From the NCBI RefSeq assembly GCF_900156475.1, contig NZ_FTNR01000003.1, positions 242,590-306,589 on the forward strand: a stretch of DNA of 64,000 bases, given 5' to 3'. Origin of the DNA: Natronorubrum thiooxidans (GTDB taxonomy: Archaea > Halobacteriota > Halobacteria > Halobacteriales > Natrialbaceae). This document shows, piece by piece, positions 8,699 to 17,146 of this stretch. The position numbers were made by a program, and so were the translations under genes. The number at the start of each line of letters is the position of its first letter. Positions within the stretch are counted from its first letter, which is position 1. The notes under the pieces are model-generated. The model did no database searches, was not told where the DNA came from, and was given only the letters and a program-made list of their open reading frames with translations.

Positions 8699-9175
8699 GT
8701 GCTCTCTCGTCGCGCTACCCTCCGAGCTACACTCCCTCTACTCGCTGGTACGCTTTCGGGATGTACCGCTTCAGTTCTTTCTAACAGACATCCTCGTCTC
8801 AACTGTATCGAACTGATAAATTTAGACACACAAGCGCATACCGTTCGTCTGCGTGTCGAGTACGAGAATGAAGAAATCCTCTCCGATTCGTATACTATTG
8901 ATGGCCGTGAAGAAGATGGTCGCGCTGAACAACGATGGATTCAACAGGAGTGGCCCGACGAGACGAGGCCATTCTGTGTCCACTTTCGGATGAACACCCA
9001 TTCAGAGTGGGTAACAATCGAATCTGAAGAGGAGTTGGGCGAGTATGCTATCCAGATAGCATATCGGATTGATTCAGATGGCCACGGCATACCCTTTTGG
9101 GAAACACGTGATGCTGATGACGACGAGCGAGGTTGTAGCGAATCGCTCGCGAACCCAATTGAAATTGACGGCTGA
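8699..9175 (+). CDS. Tat-exported lipoprotein, unknown function
   Basis: 158 residues from a GTG. The N terminus SRRATLRATLPLLAGTLSGC is a short twin-arginine signal with lipobox LSGC, so Cys22 would carry the lipid and the protein would sit on the outer face of the membrane. The mature part is beta-rich (IELINLDTQAHTVRLRVEYENEEIL...), like the small haloarchaeal lipoproteins with an Ig-like sandwich. Base composition is clearly lower in GC than flanking core genes, consistent with acquisition in the accessory patch. An out-of-frame ATG overlaps the start at 8697. Confidence 0.7.
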   Translation: MLSRRATLRATLPLLAGTLSGCTASVLSNRHPRLNCIELINLDTQAHTVRLRVEYENEEILSDSYTIDGREEDGRAEQRWIQQEWPDETRPFCVHFRMNTHSEWVTIESEEELGEYAIQIAYRIDSDGHGIPFWETRDADDDERGCSESLANPIEIDG

Positions 9176-9757
9176 ACCAATGGTTCAGACTGGATGTGGC
9201 TTCTGTGCGCTTTCCACCTATAGCCGGTCAGTTTGCACGTGTAGTGAACGGGTGGATCACCGGTTTCGGCGTGAAACAACCGATGTCGTCGTGCTGGACT
9301 AATCCTTTACATCTTGCACGCCATTTGTACCAAGTCCCATAGAAAACAAGACCGACTACGATACGCGTATCCCCGATTAATCGGACAGTGGCTACGACTT
9401 CGTGAATAGAATTGCAGTATGCACGATAACTGAGGTCGTAGACAAAACCCAGAAGGCAGAGACAACGCTATAGCGTGCGGAGCAGATTCACGGCAACTAA
9501 TTCTTTTCTTTATTCTGATAAAAGTGGGCTATTCACTTGTGAGCAGGGGCACGCGAGACCACTCAGTCCGGAGAGTGATCGCTGTCGGACCTATGCATTA
9601 TTCCCTATCTTCGCAACACGTCCTCCCGTGTCCAATCCAACAATTCACTTCTGTCACACGAACCTCCCCGGTGGACCGGTAGTAGATCATGAGGACGAAC
9701 GCGTACGTCCCAGTGGGCAGTCGAAAGCAGAAAATCGTCTCGAGGCCGTCAGTTAGT
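9176..9757. other. Gene-free accessory DNA
   Basis: No frame on either strand shows convincing protein-like composition. The stretch is AT-richer than average and has short runs such as TCTTTTCTTTATTCTG near 9503. I see no RNA gene or repeat in it. Confidence 0.4.
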
Positions 9758-9991
9758 TCAGTGTGTTGCGGTCCGTACGTCGTCGACACGATACAGGTCG
9801 TCTTGTAGTCCATCACCCTCACAGCCCTCGGTTGGACACTCGTAGTGCCAGCCGTCCTGGGTTGCCTCGCCTTCTCGGAATCGGTCGCCGCAGACCTGAC
9901 AGAAAAGCTGTCCCTTTTTGCATGTATCTCGGTGTAACTCGAGGGCGAGCTCCGTCTGGAAGGACTGGTTGCAGTTGCGACAGGTGTGCAT
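9758..9991 (-). CDS. Zinc-finger microprotein (C2H2 plus CxxC)
   Basis: 77 residues. The first finger is CRNCNQSFQTELALELHRDTC (C-x2-C-x12-H-x3-C, a C2HC variant), the second CQVCG...H-x-C, with a further Cys at residue 58. Haloarchaea encode many proteins of under 80 residues with one or two such fingers; some affect swarming, biofilm or stress responses in Haloferax. The target here is unknown and could be DNA, RNA or protein. It stands alone between the accessory region and fumC. Confidence 0.75.
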   Translation of the reverse strand: MHTCRNCNQSFQTELALELHRDTCKKGQLFCQVCGDRFREGEATQDGWHYECPTEGCEGDGLQDDLYRVDDVRTATH

Positions 9992-10266
9992 GTTTCATTT
10001 GACGCGAGCATCCATCAAAACTGCTTGGGTTCTTTTATTACGTCGATATCGGGCCTGATTCGGCTCCACTGTGTCGATTTAGCGCCGACGGTCAGGGAAG
10101 AAAGAAGGGACTGATTCGCTAGTTACTCAGAATCGGATTCTTTGTTGCCTGTCAGATCCGACCACGAGTGCCTCGTGTGATTCAACCGCACGGTATTATA
10201 TACGGTGTTCGACAGGAGCCGGTTCGGAGAGGGGGACCGAGTGTCGTCTCGCAGCAGTGACTCGAG

Positions 10267-11685
10267 TTAGTCGTCCTGTCCGAGGATGCCGCGCTGGGCC
10301 ATCTTGCGGGGGTCGAGCACCTCGTCGGCTTCGTCTTCGCTGAGGTAGCCTTTCTCGAGGACGACTTCGCGGACCGTTTTGTCCTCTTTGAGCGCGGTCT
10401 TTGCGACTTCGCTGGCCTTGTCGTAGCCGATGTGGACGTTCAGCGACGTCGCCATCGCCATCGACTGTTCGACCTGCTGTTCACAGTAGTCGGCGTTGGC
10501 CTCGAGCTTCCGGACGAACCGATCGCCGAACACCTGGCTCGCGTTCGAGATGAGTTCGGCGGACTCGAGGAAGTTGTGGGCCAGCACGGGCTTGTAGAGG
10601 TTGAGATCGATCTGGCCTTCGGCAGCGCCGGCGGCAACGGCGGCGTCGTTGCCGACGACCTGCTTGTGGACCTGATTGACGGCTTCGGCGACGACCGGGT
10701 TGATTTTGCCGGGCATAATCGACGAGCCGGGCTGGTTTTCGGGCTGTTCGATCTCGCCGAGGCCGTTGCGCGGTCCGGAGGCGAGCAGGCGCAGGTCGTT
10801 TGCGATCTTATTCAGCGAACCGGCGACGACGCGGAGTGCGCCGTGGGCCTCGCTCATCGCATCGTGGGCGGCCTGGGCCTCGAAGTGGTTGTCGGCTTCG
10901 CGGAACTGGACGCCAGTCTCTTTCGTGATGTACTCGGCGGCGCGGCCGGGGAACTCCTCGTGGGTGTTCAATCCGGTCCCGGTCGCGGTGCCACCGAGGG
11001 CGAGTTCGGCGAGGTGGTCACGGGCTTTGTCAACGCGCCCGAGTCCTTTTTCGACTTGCGTTCGGTAGCCGCTGAACTCCTGGCCGAGCGTGACCGGCGT
11101 CGCGTCCTGAAGGTGCGTGCGGCCGGTTTTGACGACGTCGTCGAACTCGTCTTCTTTGGCCTCGAGTGCCTCACGAAGCGTGTCGAGTGCCGGGATAACG
11201 TCTTTCTCGACGGCCTCGAGGGCGGCGACGTGCATCGCGGTCGGGATGACGTCGTTACTGGACTGGCCGTAGTTGACGTGGTCGTTGGGGTGGACGACGC
11301 GGTCGCCGATCTCGGCACCCATGAGCTCGGCGGCGCGGTTGGCGATGACCTCGTTTGCGTTCATGTTCGAGGACGTGCCGGAGCCGGTCTGGAAAACGTC
11401 GACCGGGAACTGGTCGTCGTGTTCGCCGGCGATGACTTCGTCGGCGGCCTCGATGATGGCCTCGGCGACGTCGTCGTCGATCAGGCCGAGATCGCGGTTG
11501 GCCTGTGCAGCAGCCTTTTTGACGACACCGAGTGCGCGGACGAAACGGCGACTGAACGAGATGCCCGAGATCGGGAAGTTCTGGATCGCACGCTGTGTCT
11601 GTGCGCCCCAGTAGGCGTCCGTCGGAACCTGCATCTCGCCGAGACTGTCCTCCTCGATACGGTAATCCGTGTCTTCGTCACCCAT
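10267..11685 (-). CDS. fumC: Fumarate hydratase class II
   Basis: 472 residues, the normal length for class II fumarases, which reversibly hydrate fumarate to L-malate in the citric acid cycle without an iron-sulfur cluster. Superfamily signatures are clear: SGTSSNMNANEVIANRA, the TGRTHLQDATPVTLGQEFSGY helix region, and GSSIMPGKINPVVAEAVNQV with the catalytic Ser loop. The C-terminal tail is haloarchaeal (YLSEDEADEVLDPRKMAQRG). The ATG at 11685 opens with an acidic 10-residue leader before LGEMQVP. It forms a single-gene unit on the minus strand, with the PH-domain pair upstream. Confidence 0.97.
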   Translation of the reverse strand: MGDEDTDYRIEEDSLGEMQVPTDAYWGAQTQRAIQNFPISGISFSRRFVRALGVVKKAAAQANRDLGLIDDDVAEAIIEAADEVIAGEHDDQFPVDVFQTGSGTSSNMNANEVIANRAAELMGAEIGDRVVHPNDHVNYGQSSNDVIPTAMHVAALEAVEKDVIPALDTLREALEAKEDEFDDVVKTGRTHLQDATPVTLGQEFSGYRTQVEKGLGRVDKARDHLAELALGGTATGTGLNTHEEFPGRAAEYITKETGVQFREADNHFEAQAAHDAMSEAHGALRVVAGSLNKIANDLRLLASGPRNGLGEIEQPENQPGSSIMPGKINPVVAEAVNQVHKQVVGNDAAVAAGAAEGQIDLNLYKPVLAHNFLESAELISNASQVFGDRFVRKLEANADYCEQQVEQSMAMATSLNVHIGYDKASEVAKTALKEDKTVREVVLEKGYLSEDEADEVLDPRKMAQRGILGQDD

Positions 11686-11739
11686 AGCTAAGCGTTGGAG
11701 CGTGTCAGGTAAAACCCACCGAAAAACCCGCGGGGGCGT

Positions 11740-13380
11740 TCAGGTGAAGTCGACCGACAGTCCGAGATCGTCATCGCGTGCACGCTCGCGAAGCGCCGAT
11801 TGGAGGCGTTTGCGACCGGTCGTGTTCACGTCGCGAGCGTCCTCGAGGTCGACGTCGTAGACCGTCGGCGTCGCCCAGACGAACGTCTGCGAACTCGCAG
11901 TGTCGACGACCAGCGAGGCCAGTCCGAGGCGGCGCTGGAAGATCGACCGGCGCGTCGAGACCGTCTGGATCCGATAGTAGGGAATCACGGTCGTTCGGCG
12001 CTTCCAGAAGCCACGCCGGATGACCAGATGATCGTCGCCGACGAAGTACCCGAGGTGGACGTATTTGAGGTGTGCTGCCGGCGGGACCGCCGCGAAGACG
12101 ACCGCGGCGAGATACCAGCGCTCGAGGGGCGTCACCTGTGCGAGGGCGAACACGGCCGCGACGACGAGGGTGGCGACCAGCGAGTAGCGAACCAGATACC
12201 GCCGTCGGGCTAGCGTCGGTGGGCTGTGAAACGTCGGCGTCTCGACGTCGGTGAGGTTTTCGGTGAACTGGTGGACACGGCCCTGTTTGGCGAGCGGAAC
12301 GGCCGACTGGCTGCCACCGCTGCTTTCGGGGCCGTAGCCGGCCGTTTCGACCCACAGGCCGGCGTAGCCGATCAGTCGCTGCAGCGGGTTTTCAGTCACC
12401 GTTACTGACTGCACTTTTTCGACGGGGATCGAGCCGCTGTAGCGTTGAAGTAACCCTCGTTCGTAGACGAAGTCGTCGTCTGCACGGCCGAGTTGAAAGC
12501 CGTAGTACGTCCCGAACGTGTAGGCGACGCTCAACAGATACGTAATGAGGATCCCGTTTATCGCCGAGACCACCGTTAGAATCCCGTAGCTGGTCGGCGT
12601 TCCCTCGCCGAGTGCTGCCGGGCCACCAAGTGGCTGGGCCGTGATCACGAACAGGTCGATGATTCGGTCAGTTGCGAGGAAGAACACGAACAGGACGGCT
12701 GCCACGGCAGCGGGTCGGAACGAGGTAAACGAGTACAACAGGAGTTCCCGTGCCTCGAGGTCGAACAGGCGCTGTCGATGTGGTCGCCTCGGTTCCGAAA
12801 CGCCGTCCTCGAGCGATGTCCCGTCCTCGTCTCCGAGGGCGGCGTTGTCGCCCTCGATACCGTTCGGGGCGTCTGCAGCCGATTCCTGTCCGTCGGCGGC
12901 CACCGCCTCCCGATCACGCTTTCGTCGGCGGTCTTTCACGTCGGCAGTTCGTCGGCGGATCTGTTCCTGAAGTCGGTTCGCGTCCGACTCGCTGACAAAG
13001 TTCAGCGACGCCTCGGTGTTCCCGCCGCCGGCGGTCTCGATCGAGACGATCGCGAGGCCGAGCAGTCGCTGCAGGACGCCCTGTTTGACGTCGACGTTCT
13101 GGATTCGACCGTAGGGAATCTCTCGAGACCGGCGGGCGACGACGCCCGAGGAGACATCGAACGTATCGGGCGTAACACCGTACTCGAATCGGTAGTAGTA
13201 GACGATTCCATAGACCGCGCCGGCGAGGAATCCGAGCGGGGCGGCGATGGGAGTCCAGGCCGGACTGATCGGGTCGAAGATCCCGCCGAGGACGAGCACG
13301 AGGACGACCGGGACCCACAGCCACGTGAACCCGTACTGGAGTGCGTAGGTGACTGCGCTGAGTGGGTGGAGTCGGTTCAT
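11740..13380 (-). CDS. PH (bPH2)-domain membrane protein, YdbT-like
   Basis: 546 residues with a two-TM N-terminal segment, a first PH-like domain (DTFDVSSGVVARRSREIPYGRIQNVDVKQGVLQRLLG), a long acidic cytosolic linker around residues 165-200, a second TM pair and PH domain (FVYERGLLQRYSGSIPVEKVQSVTV), and a third copy (LVIRRGFWKRRTTVIPYYRIQTV). Bacterial YdbS/YdbT pairs have this layout and are linked to membrane homeostasis; the biochemical role is not known. It lies 8 bases downstream of its partner at 13389, so the two form an operon. Confidence 0.85.
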   Translation of the reverse strand: MNRLHPLSAVTYALQYGFTWLWVPVVLVLVLGGIFDPISPAWTPIAAPLGFLAGAVYGIVYYYRFEYGVTPDTFDVSSGVVARRSREIPYGRIQNVDVKQGVLQRLLGLAIVSIETAGGGNTEASLNFVSESDANRLQEQIRRRTADVKDRRRKRDREAVAADGQESAADAPNGIEGDNAALGDEDGTSLEDGVSEPRRPHRQRLFDLEARELLLYSFTSFRPAAVAAVLFVFFLATDRIIDLFVITAQPLGGPAALGEGTPTSYGILTVVSAINGILITYLLSVAYTFGTYYGFQLGRADDDFVYERGLLQRYSGSIPVEKVQSVTVTENPLQRLIGYAGLWVETAGYGPESSGGSQSAVPLAKQGRVHQFTENLTDVETPTFHSPPTLARRRYLVRYSLVATLVVAAVFALAQVTPLERWYLAAVVFAAVPPAAHLKYVHLGYFVGDDHLVIRRGFWKRRTTVIPYYRIQTVSTRRSIFQRRLGLASLVVDTASSQTFVWATPTVYDVDLEDARDVNTTGRKRLQSALRERARDDDLGLSVDFT

Positions 13381-13388
13381 GATCGAAG

Positions 13389-13850
13389 TTAGACCGCGTC
13401 GTCGGCTTCACTTTCGACGGCGAGTTCTCGAAGCGTATCCTGCAGGTCCCGGGCACGGGCGGGTGTCAGCCCCGGGATCCGAACGTCGGCGTTGCGTGTT
13501 CCTGCCGTGTAGACGACCACACTCGAGAGGCCAAGCACCCGCTCGATGGGGCCGAACTGCGTGTCGACGTGTTGAACACGAACGAACGGGACCGCCGTCT
13601 CGACGAGCGTGACGACACCGCGCTCGAGGTAGAGCGCGTCCGGTTGGAGTTCGAACGTCCAGACCTGATAGCGCCGAACGGCGTACGCGATTCCGATGAC
13701 GAACGCGACGGCAACGACCCCGGCGATGGCAGCCCTCGGAACGTCGGTGAGCCATCGGTCGACAGCAGCGAGGACGACGCCGAGAACGATCGCTCCGATC
13801 GCCCAACTGGCGATCCAGAGCAGCCTGATGCGGGGATGAAGCGATTCCAT
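13389..13850 (-). CDS. PH (bPH2)-domain membrane protein, YdbS-like
   Basis: 153 residues: two TM helices near the N terminus (LLWIASWAIGAIVLGVVLAAV and AAIAGVVAVAFVIGIAYAV) and one PH-like domain with the typical LYLERGVVTLVETAVPFVRVQHVD strand set. It is the short partner of the adjacent three-domain protein. It is the first gene of the pair and has an AT-rich upstream region (13852-13880) that can hold its promoter. Confidence 0.85.
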   Translation of the reverse strand: MESLHPRIRLLWIASWAIGAIVLGVVLAAVDRWLTDVPRAAIAGVVAVAFVIGIAYAVRRYQVWTFELQPDALYLERGVVTLVETAVPFVRVQHVDTQFGPIERVLGLSSVVVYTAGTRNADVRIPGLTPARARDLQDTLRELAVESEADDAV

Positions 13851-13921
13851 ACAAATATCCTATCAGGAGCGAAGGATAAAGCTGCGGTTCCGGTGGGCAG
13901 TACTGGTTTCGAAACAGACTG

Positions 13922-14167
13922 TTACCCGTCGTACTCGTCGGGTGTGTACGTCGAGAGTTCGAGTGCGTGAATGTCCGTCGTCATATGCTCGCCGAGGGCG
14001 TCGTAGACTGCCTGATGTTGCTGGACGAGCGGCAGGTCCTCGAATTCGGGCGAGACGACCGTCGCCGCAAGATGATCGTCGTCGTGTTTGTCGCGCGCGT
14101 GTGTGACTGTCGCGTCAGCGTCCTCGAGTTCTGTCTCGATGAGATCTTCGATGGCAGAGAGGTCCAT
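13922..14167 (-). CDS. BolA family protein
   Basis: 81 residues with the BolA fold pattern: helix IEDLIETELEDADATVT, the strand containing HLAATVVSPEF, the helix LVQQHQAVYDALGEHM and the final strand IHALELSTYTPDEY. The conserved His of BolA proteins is visible in QQHQAVYDAL. BolA proteins work with monothiol glutaredoxins in iron-sulfur cluster handling in other organisms; an archaeal role is presumed similar. Start at the ATG 14167; divergent from the gene at 14291. Confidence 0.88.
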   Translation of the reverse strand: MDLSAIEDLIETELEDADATVTHARDKHDDDHLAATVVSPEFEDLPLVQQHQAVYDALGEHMTTDIHALELSTYTPDEYDG

Positions 14168-14290
14168 ACTCGAGAGTTGGGCGCTCGCGGCAAAAGCGCC
14201 GCGGTCCCGGTCACACAGACACGCGGTGACCGCTCGGTAGGCGAATCCGTGGCCGCCGAACTTATCTCGGCAGCGTCCGCTTGCTTGGAT

Positions 14291-14782
14291 ATGTCACTGG
14301 CAGCCGAGACCCGCCGCATCGCGGATTCGCAGCCGTTTCTTGTCACCGCATTGCGGGCTGGCGTCGTCAACTACACCGCCGCGGCCCGGTTTCTCGAGGT
14401 CGAGGGCGAGACCGACGCGGTCGCGACGGCGCTGCGCCGCTATGCCGAGGCGTTGCCGGCGTACGAAACCGAGTCGCGTGACGTCCGAGTCACGATGAAA
14501 AGCGGGATCGGACCGGTCGAGACGGGAGCCGACGCGCTCGTCGCCATCGGTGGATCCGGGTTCGGTCCAAACGGCGGCGACCAAACGGCACTTCTGGCGA
14601 CCGGTGGCGTCGACACGGCCGCACTCGCCGAAACGCTGCAGCGCCTCGCCCTCGAGGATATCTCGCCGCTCGCGGCCGCCGTCGCCGACGGCTCGATGGT
14701 GTTCATCGTCGACCGTCTCGAGGGGGCCAATGCGCTGCGGACGGTCGAGAACGCCCTCGATGGCGTCGCCCGGACACCGTAG
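14291..14782 (+). CDS. Conserved haloarchaeal protein, HTH plus ACT-like halves
   Basis: 163 residues. Residues 1-55 read as a small helical DNA-binding-like domain (PFLVTALRAGVVNYTAAARFL). Residues 60-160 have alternating strands and helices ending in PLAAAVADGSMVFIVDRLEGANALRTVENAL, which resembles the ACT-like regulatory fold seen in other haloarchaeal proteins of this type. The ATG at 14291 was chosen because the frame before it (from 13967) overlaps the divergent bolA gene and has poor composition. Function unknown; a ligand-sensing regulator is possible. Confidence 0.7.
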   Translation: MSLAAETRRIADSQPFLVTALRAGVVNYTAAARFLEVEGETDAVATALRRYAEALPAYETESRDVRVTMKSGIGPVETGADALVAIGGSGFGPNGGDQTALLATGGVDTAALAETLQRLALEDISPLAAAVADGSMVFIVDRLEGANALRTVENALDGVARTP

Positions 14783-14835
14783 CCGTTTGCCGTCCGGTTG
14801 TACCGACGGAGTCAGTCACGGGCACGCTGAAGCTA

Positions 14836-14841
14836 TTTATA
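14836..14841 (+). promoter_or_regulatory. TATA box of the dehydrogenase/depolymerase operon
   Basis: TTTATA is 27-32 bases before the ATG at 14868, the leaderless arrangement. It is the only promoter-like element before the two overlapping genes. Confidence 0.5.
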
Positions 14842-14867
14842 CTGCCGCTGACAGTGTTGTCGTAGAG

Positions 14868-15728
14868 ATGTCATCGACTCCCGAACTCGAACCACCGGAA
14901 CTGACCGCGGATGACTTGCTCGTACTCGAGGACCCGGCCTTTGAGCCGGACACCGTCGCCATCGTCACCGGGGCAGCGTCGGGAATCGGCGAAGCGGTTG
15001 CGGTCGCACTCGCGGTGAACGGTCTGACTGTCGTCGGGGCCGATATCGACGACGCCGGGCTCGAGGAGACCGCAGCTACCATCGAGTCGTTCGATCCCGA
15101 CGGCCGATTCCTCTCGGTACCGACGGATCTGACCGACGACGGCGACGTCGAGGCGGTGGTCGATGCGGCCGCCGAGGAAGGCGACCTCTCCTTTGTCGCC
15201 AACATTGCCGGGATGCAACACATCGATTCGATCGCCGCGTTCCCGGTCGAACAGTACGATCTGCTCCAGTCGGTGATGATCAGAGCGCCGTTCTTGCTCT
15301 CGAAATACGCCATCCCCCACATCGAGGACAGCGGCGACGGCACGGGCGCTATCGCGAACATGTCTTCGGTCCACGGCCACTACGCGACACAGGATAAGGC
15401 TCCATACATCACGGCCAAACACGCGCTCAACGGATTAACGAAGTCGATCGCTGCAGAAGGTGGCGGTGACGTTCGCGGGTTCAGCGTCAGCGTCGGCTAC
15501 GTGTTGACACCGCTGATGGCCGACCAGATTGCAGATACGGCTGCCAGCCGCGGACTCTCCAAAACGGACGTCGTCGAGGACGTGATGCTCGGGCCCGCAC
15601 GCACCAAGACGATGATGACGCCCGCAGAAGTCGCGAACCTCTTTGTCTTCGGCTTCTCTACGCACGCAACGCATCTCAACGGCGGCGATCTGCTGTTCGA
15701 TGGGGGCTATACGACCACGTATGAGTAA
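14868..15728 (+). CDS. bdhA: SDR dehydrogenase, probable 3-hydroxybutyrate dehydrogenase
   Basis: 286 residues. A 30-residue acidic N-terminal leader precedes the NAD-binding motif VAIVTGAASGIGEA. The active-site Ser is in NMSSVHGH and the YxxxK motif in APYITAKHALNG. The HGHYATQDKAPYITAKHAL and GYVLTPLM regions match the 3-hydroxybutyrate dehydrogenase branch, which oxidises 3-hydroxybutyrate to acetoacetate. Its stop codon overlaps the start of a patatin-like gene. In Haloferax mediterranei a patatin-like PHA depolymerase (PhaZh1) and BdhA are likewise neighbours, so this pair probably mobilises stored polyhydroxyalkanoate. Substrate assignment rests on that context. Confidence 0.75.
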   Translation: MSSTPELEPPELTADDLLVLEDPAFEPDTVAIVTGAASGIGEAVAVALAVNGLTVVGADIDDAGLEETAATIESFDPDGRFLSVPTDLTDDGDVEAVVDAAAEEGDLSFVANIAGMQHIDSIAAFPVEQYDLLQSVMIRAPFLLSKYAIPHIEDSGDGTGAIANMSSVHGHYATQDKAPYITAKHALNGLTKSIAAEGGGDVRGFSVSVGYVLTPLMADQIADTAASRGLSKTDVVEDVMLGPARTKTMMTPAEVANLFVFGFSTHATHLNGGDLLFDGGYTTTYE

Positions 15729-16746
15729 CCCGGACACCGAACGCGATCCTGACCGGCCGACACAGGTCGCGATCGCGTGTCAGGGCGGCGGCAGCCACAC
15801 GGCGTTTACAGCCGGCGTGCTCCGGGCGCTCCTCTCGGAGGCGGACTGGGACGACGAGTTCGAACTGGTCGGGATCAGCGGCACGTCCGGCGGCGCGTTC
15901 AACGCTCTCGCGGCGTGGTACGGGCTCGTCACCGCCGACGAAGCAACCGCAGTGGAGTTGCTTGAGGGGATCTGGGCCGACATGGCGGCAAGCGACTACG
16001 CCGACGGCGTGCTCAACCAGTGGGTCTCGCTCGTCTCCCGATTCCAGAGCGAGGGTGTCGGCGTGCCACAGGTCAGTCCCTACCACTCGCCGGGATCCGA
16101 CTGGGGCAAACAGCGAATCAGGGACATTCTCGAGCGCCACATCGACTTCGACGCGCTGCCGGCCCTCTGTGCGTACGAGGAGCCAGAACTCGTCGTCGGC
16201 ACAGTCAACGTCTCCGACGGCGCCTTCGAGACGTTTACAAACGAGGACGTCACCGTCGATGCGGTGCTCGCCTCCGCGGCAATCCCGACGCTGTTCGAAG
16301 CGGTCGAGATCAACGGCGAAGCCCACTGGGACGGGCTGTTCTCCCAGAACCCGCCGGTAAAAGACCTCATGTCGGTGCCCGGCGAGCGAACGCCCGAGGA
16401 GCTATGGGTCATCCAGATCAACCCCCAAGACAGGGACGAGGTGCCGACCAGACTCGCCGAGATAACCGACCGACGAAACGAGCTCGCGGGTAACATCTCG
16501 TTGAACCAGGAGCTACGGACCATCGAACGGATCAACGAGTGGATCGAGAACGGCCATTTCGACCATCCAGAGTATACGACGACGACGATCCGCCGTCTTC
16601 AGTTGCGGGGGTATCATCATTCGAGTAAACTCGATCGTGACCCCGAGTTCCTCGCGGAACTGATCGAACAGGGCCACACGCAGGGCAGAGCGTTTCTCGA
16701 GGGACTCGATCTCGAGGACGACGTGGAGTACCCCGCCCGGAACTGA
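15721..16746 (+). CDS. phaZ: Patatin-like phospholipase, probable intracellular PHA depolymerase
   Basis: 341 residues. Patatin signatures: the oxyanion loop CQGGGSHTAFTAG near the N terminus, the nucleophile elbow GISGTSGG with Ser56, and the catalytic Asp in WDGLFSQNPP (a DGL variant of DG[GA]). A C-terminal all-helical extension covers residues 265-340. The ATG at 15721 overlaps the dehydrogenase stop by 8 bases, so the two are translationally coupled. By analogy with PhaZh1 of Haloferax mediterranei it would cleave native PHA granules to hydroxyacids, which the preceding dehydrogenase then oxidises. A plain lipid acyl hydrolase is the alternative. Confidence 0.72.
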   Translation: MSNPDTERDPDRPTQVAIACQGGGSHTAFTAGVLRALLSEADWDDEFELVGISGTSGGAFNALAAWYGLVTADEATAVELLEGIWADMAASDYADGVLNQWVSLVSRFQSEGVGVPQVSPYHSPGSDWGKQRIRDILERHIDFDALPALCAYEEPELVVGTVNVSDGAFETFTNEDVTVDAVLASAAIPTLFEAVEINGEAHWDGLFSQNPPVKDLMSVPGERTPEELWVIQINPQDRDEVPTRLAEITDRRNELAGNISLNQELRTIERINEWIENGHFDHPEYTTTTIRRLQLRGYHHSSKLDRDPEFLAELIEQGHTQGRAFLEGLDLEDDVEYPARN

Positions 16747-16764
16747 GGGCGCTGGCCCGAGTCG

Positions 16765-17016
16765 TCAGGCCTGCCCGCCGTGTTGGCGGTACCAGACGCG
16801 TTCACCGACCGGCGACTCGTGGCTGTCGATCGAGAGTCGGCTCAGGAACAGGTCTCTGATAGCGAGGGTGACGACGAGTTCGACCGTCTCACCGGCCTCA
16901 CTGTCGACGGCGACCACACAGTGTCCATCTTGCGTGTCGATTCGCTGGATCGTCCCGACCGACCACCGGTCGAGGTCGTGTGTCGGTTTGCGGGCATGGA
17001 TACGGTCGTGGGTCAC
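16765..17016 (-). CDS. Small conserved haloarchaeal protein (DUF7861-like)
   Basis: 83 residues from a GTG at 17016 (VTHDRIHARKPTHDLDRWSVG). I recognise this pattern, with the middle ETVELVVTLAIRDLFLSRL and the end PVGERVWYRQHGG, as a short protein common in haloarchaea. The frame stays open to 17169, but that would overlap the cysS start and adds low-complexity sequence. The fold is probably a small beta barrel. No function known. Divergent from cysS. Confidence 0.65.
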   Translation of the reverse strand: MTHDRIHARKPTHDLDRWSVGTIQRIDTQDGHCVVAVDSEAGETVELVVTLAIRDLFLSRLSIDSHESPVGERVWYRQHGGQA

Positions 17017-17146
17017 AGTCGTTCGACGGGTGCCAGCGACGTATACATCACGCTCCCATCGGCTCGCGATGGAGTCACTGGGCTTCGCTCGAGTCCGAAC
17101 CGTCGATTGGCAGTGTTTAACTGCGGGCCGGAGGTACACGTTCGTA

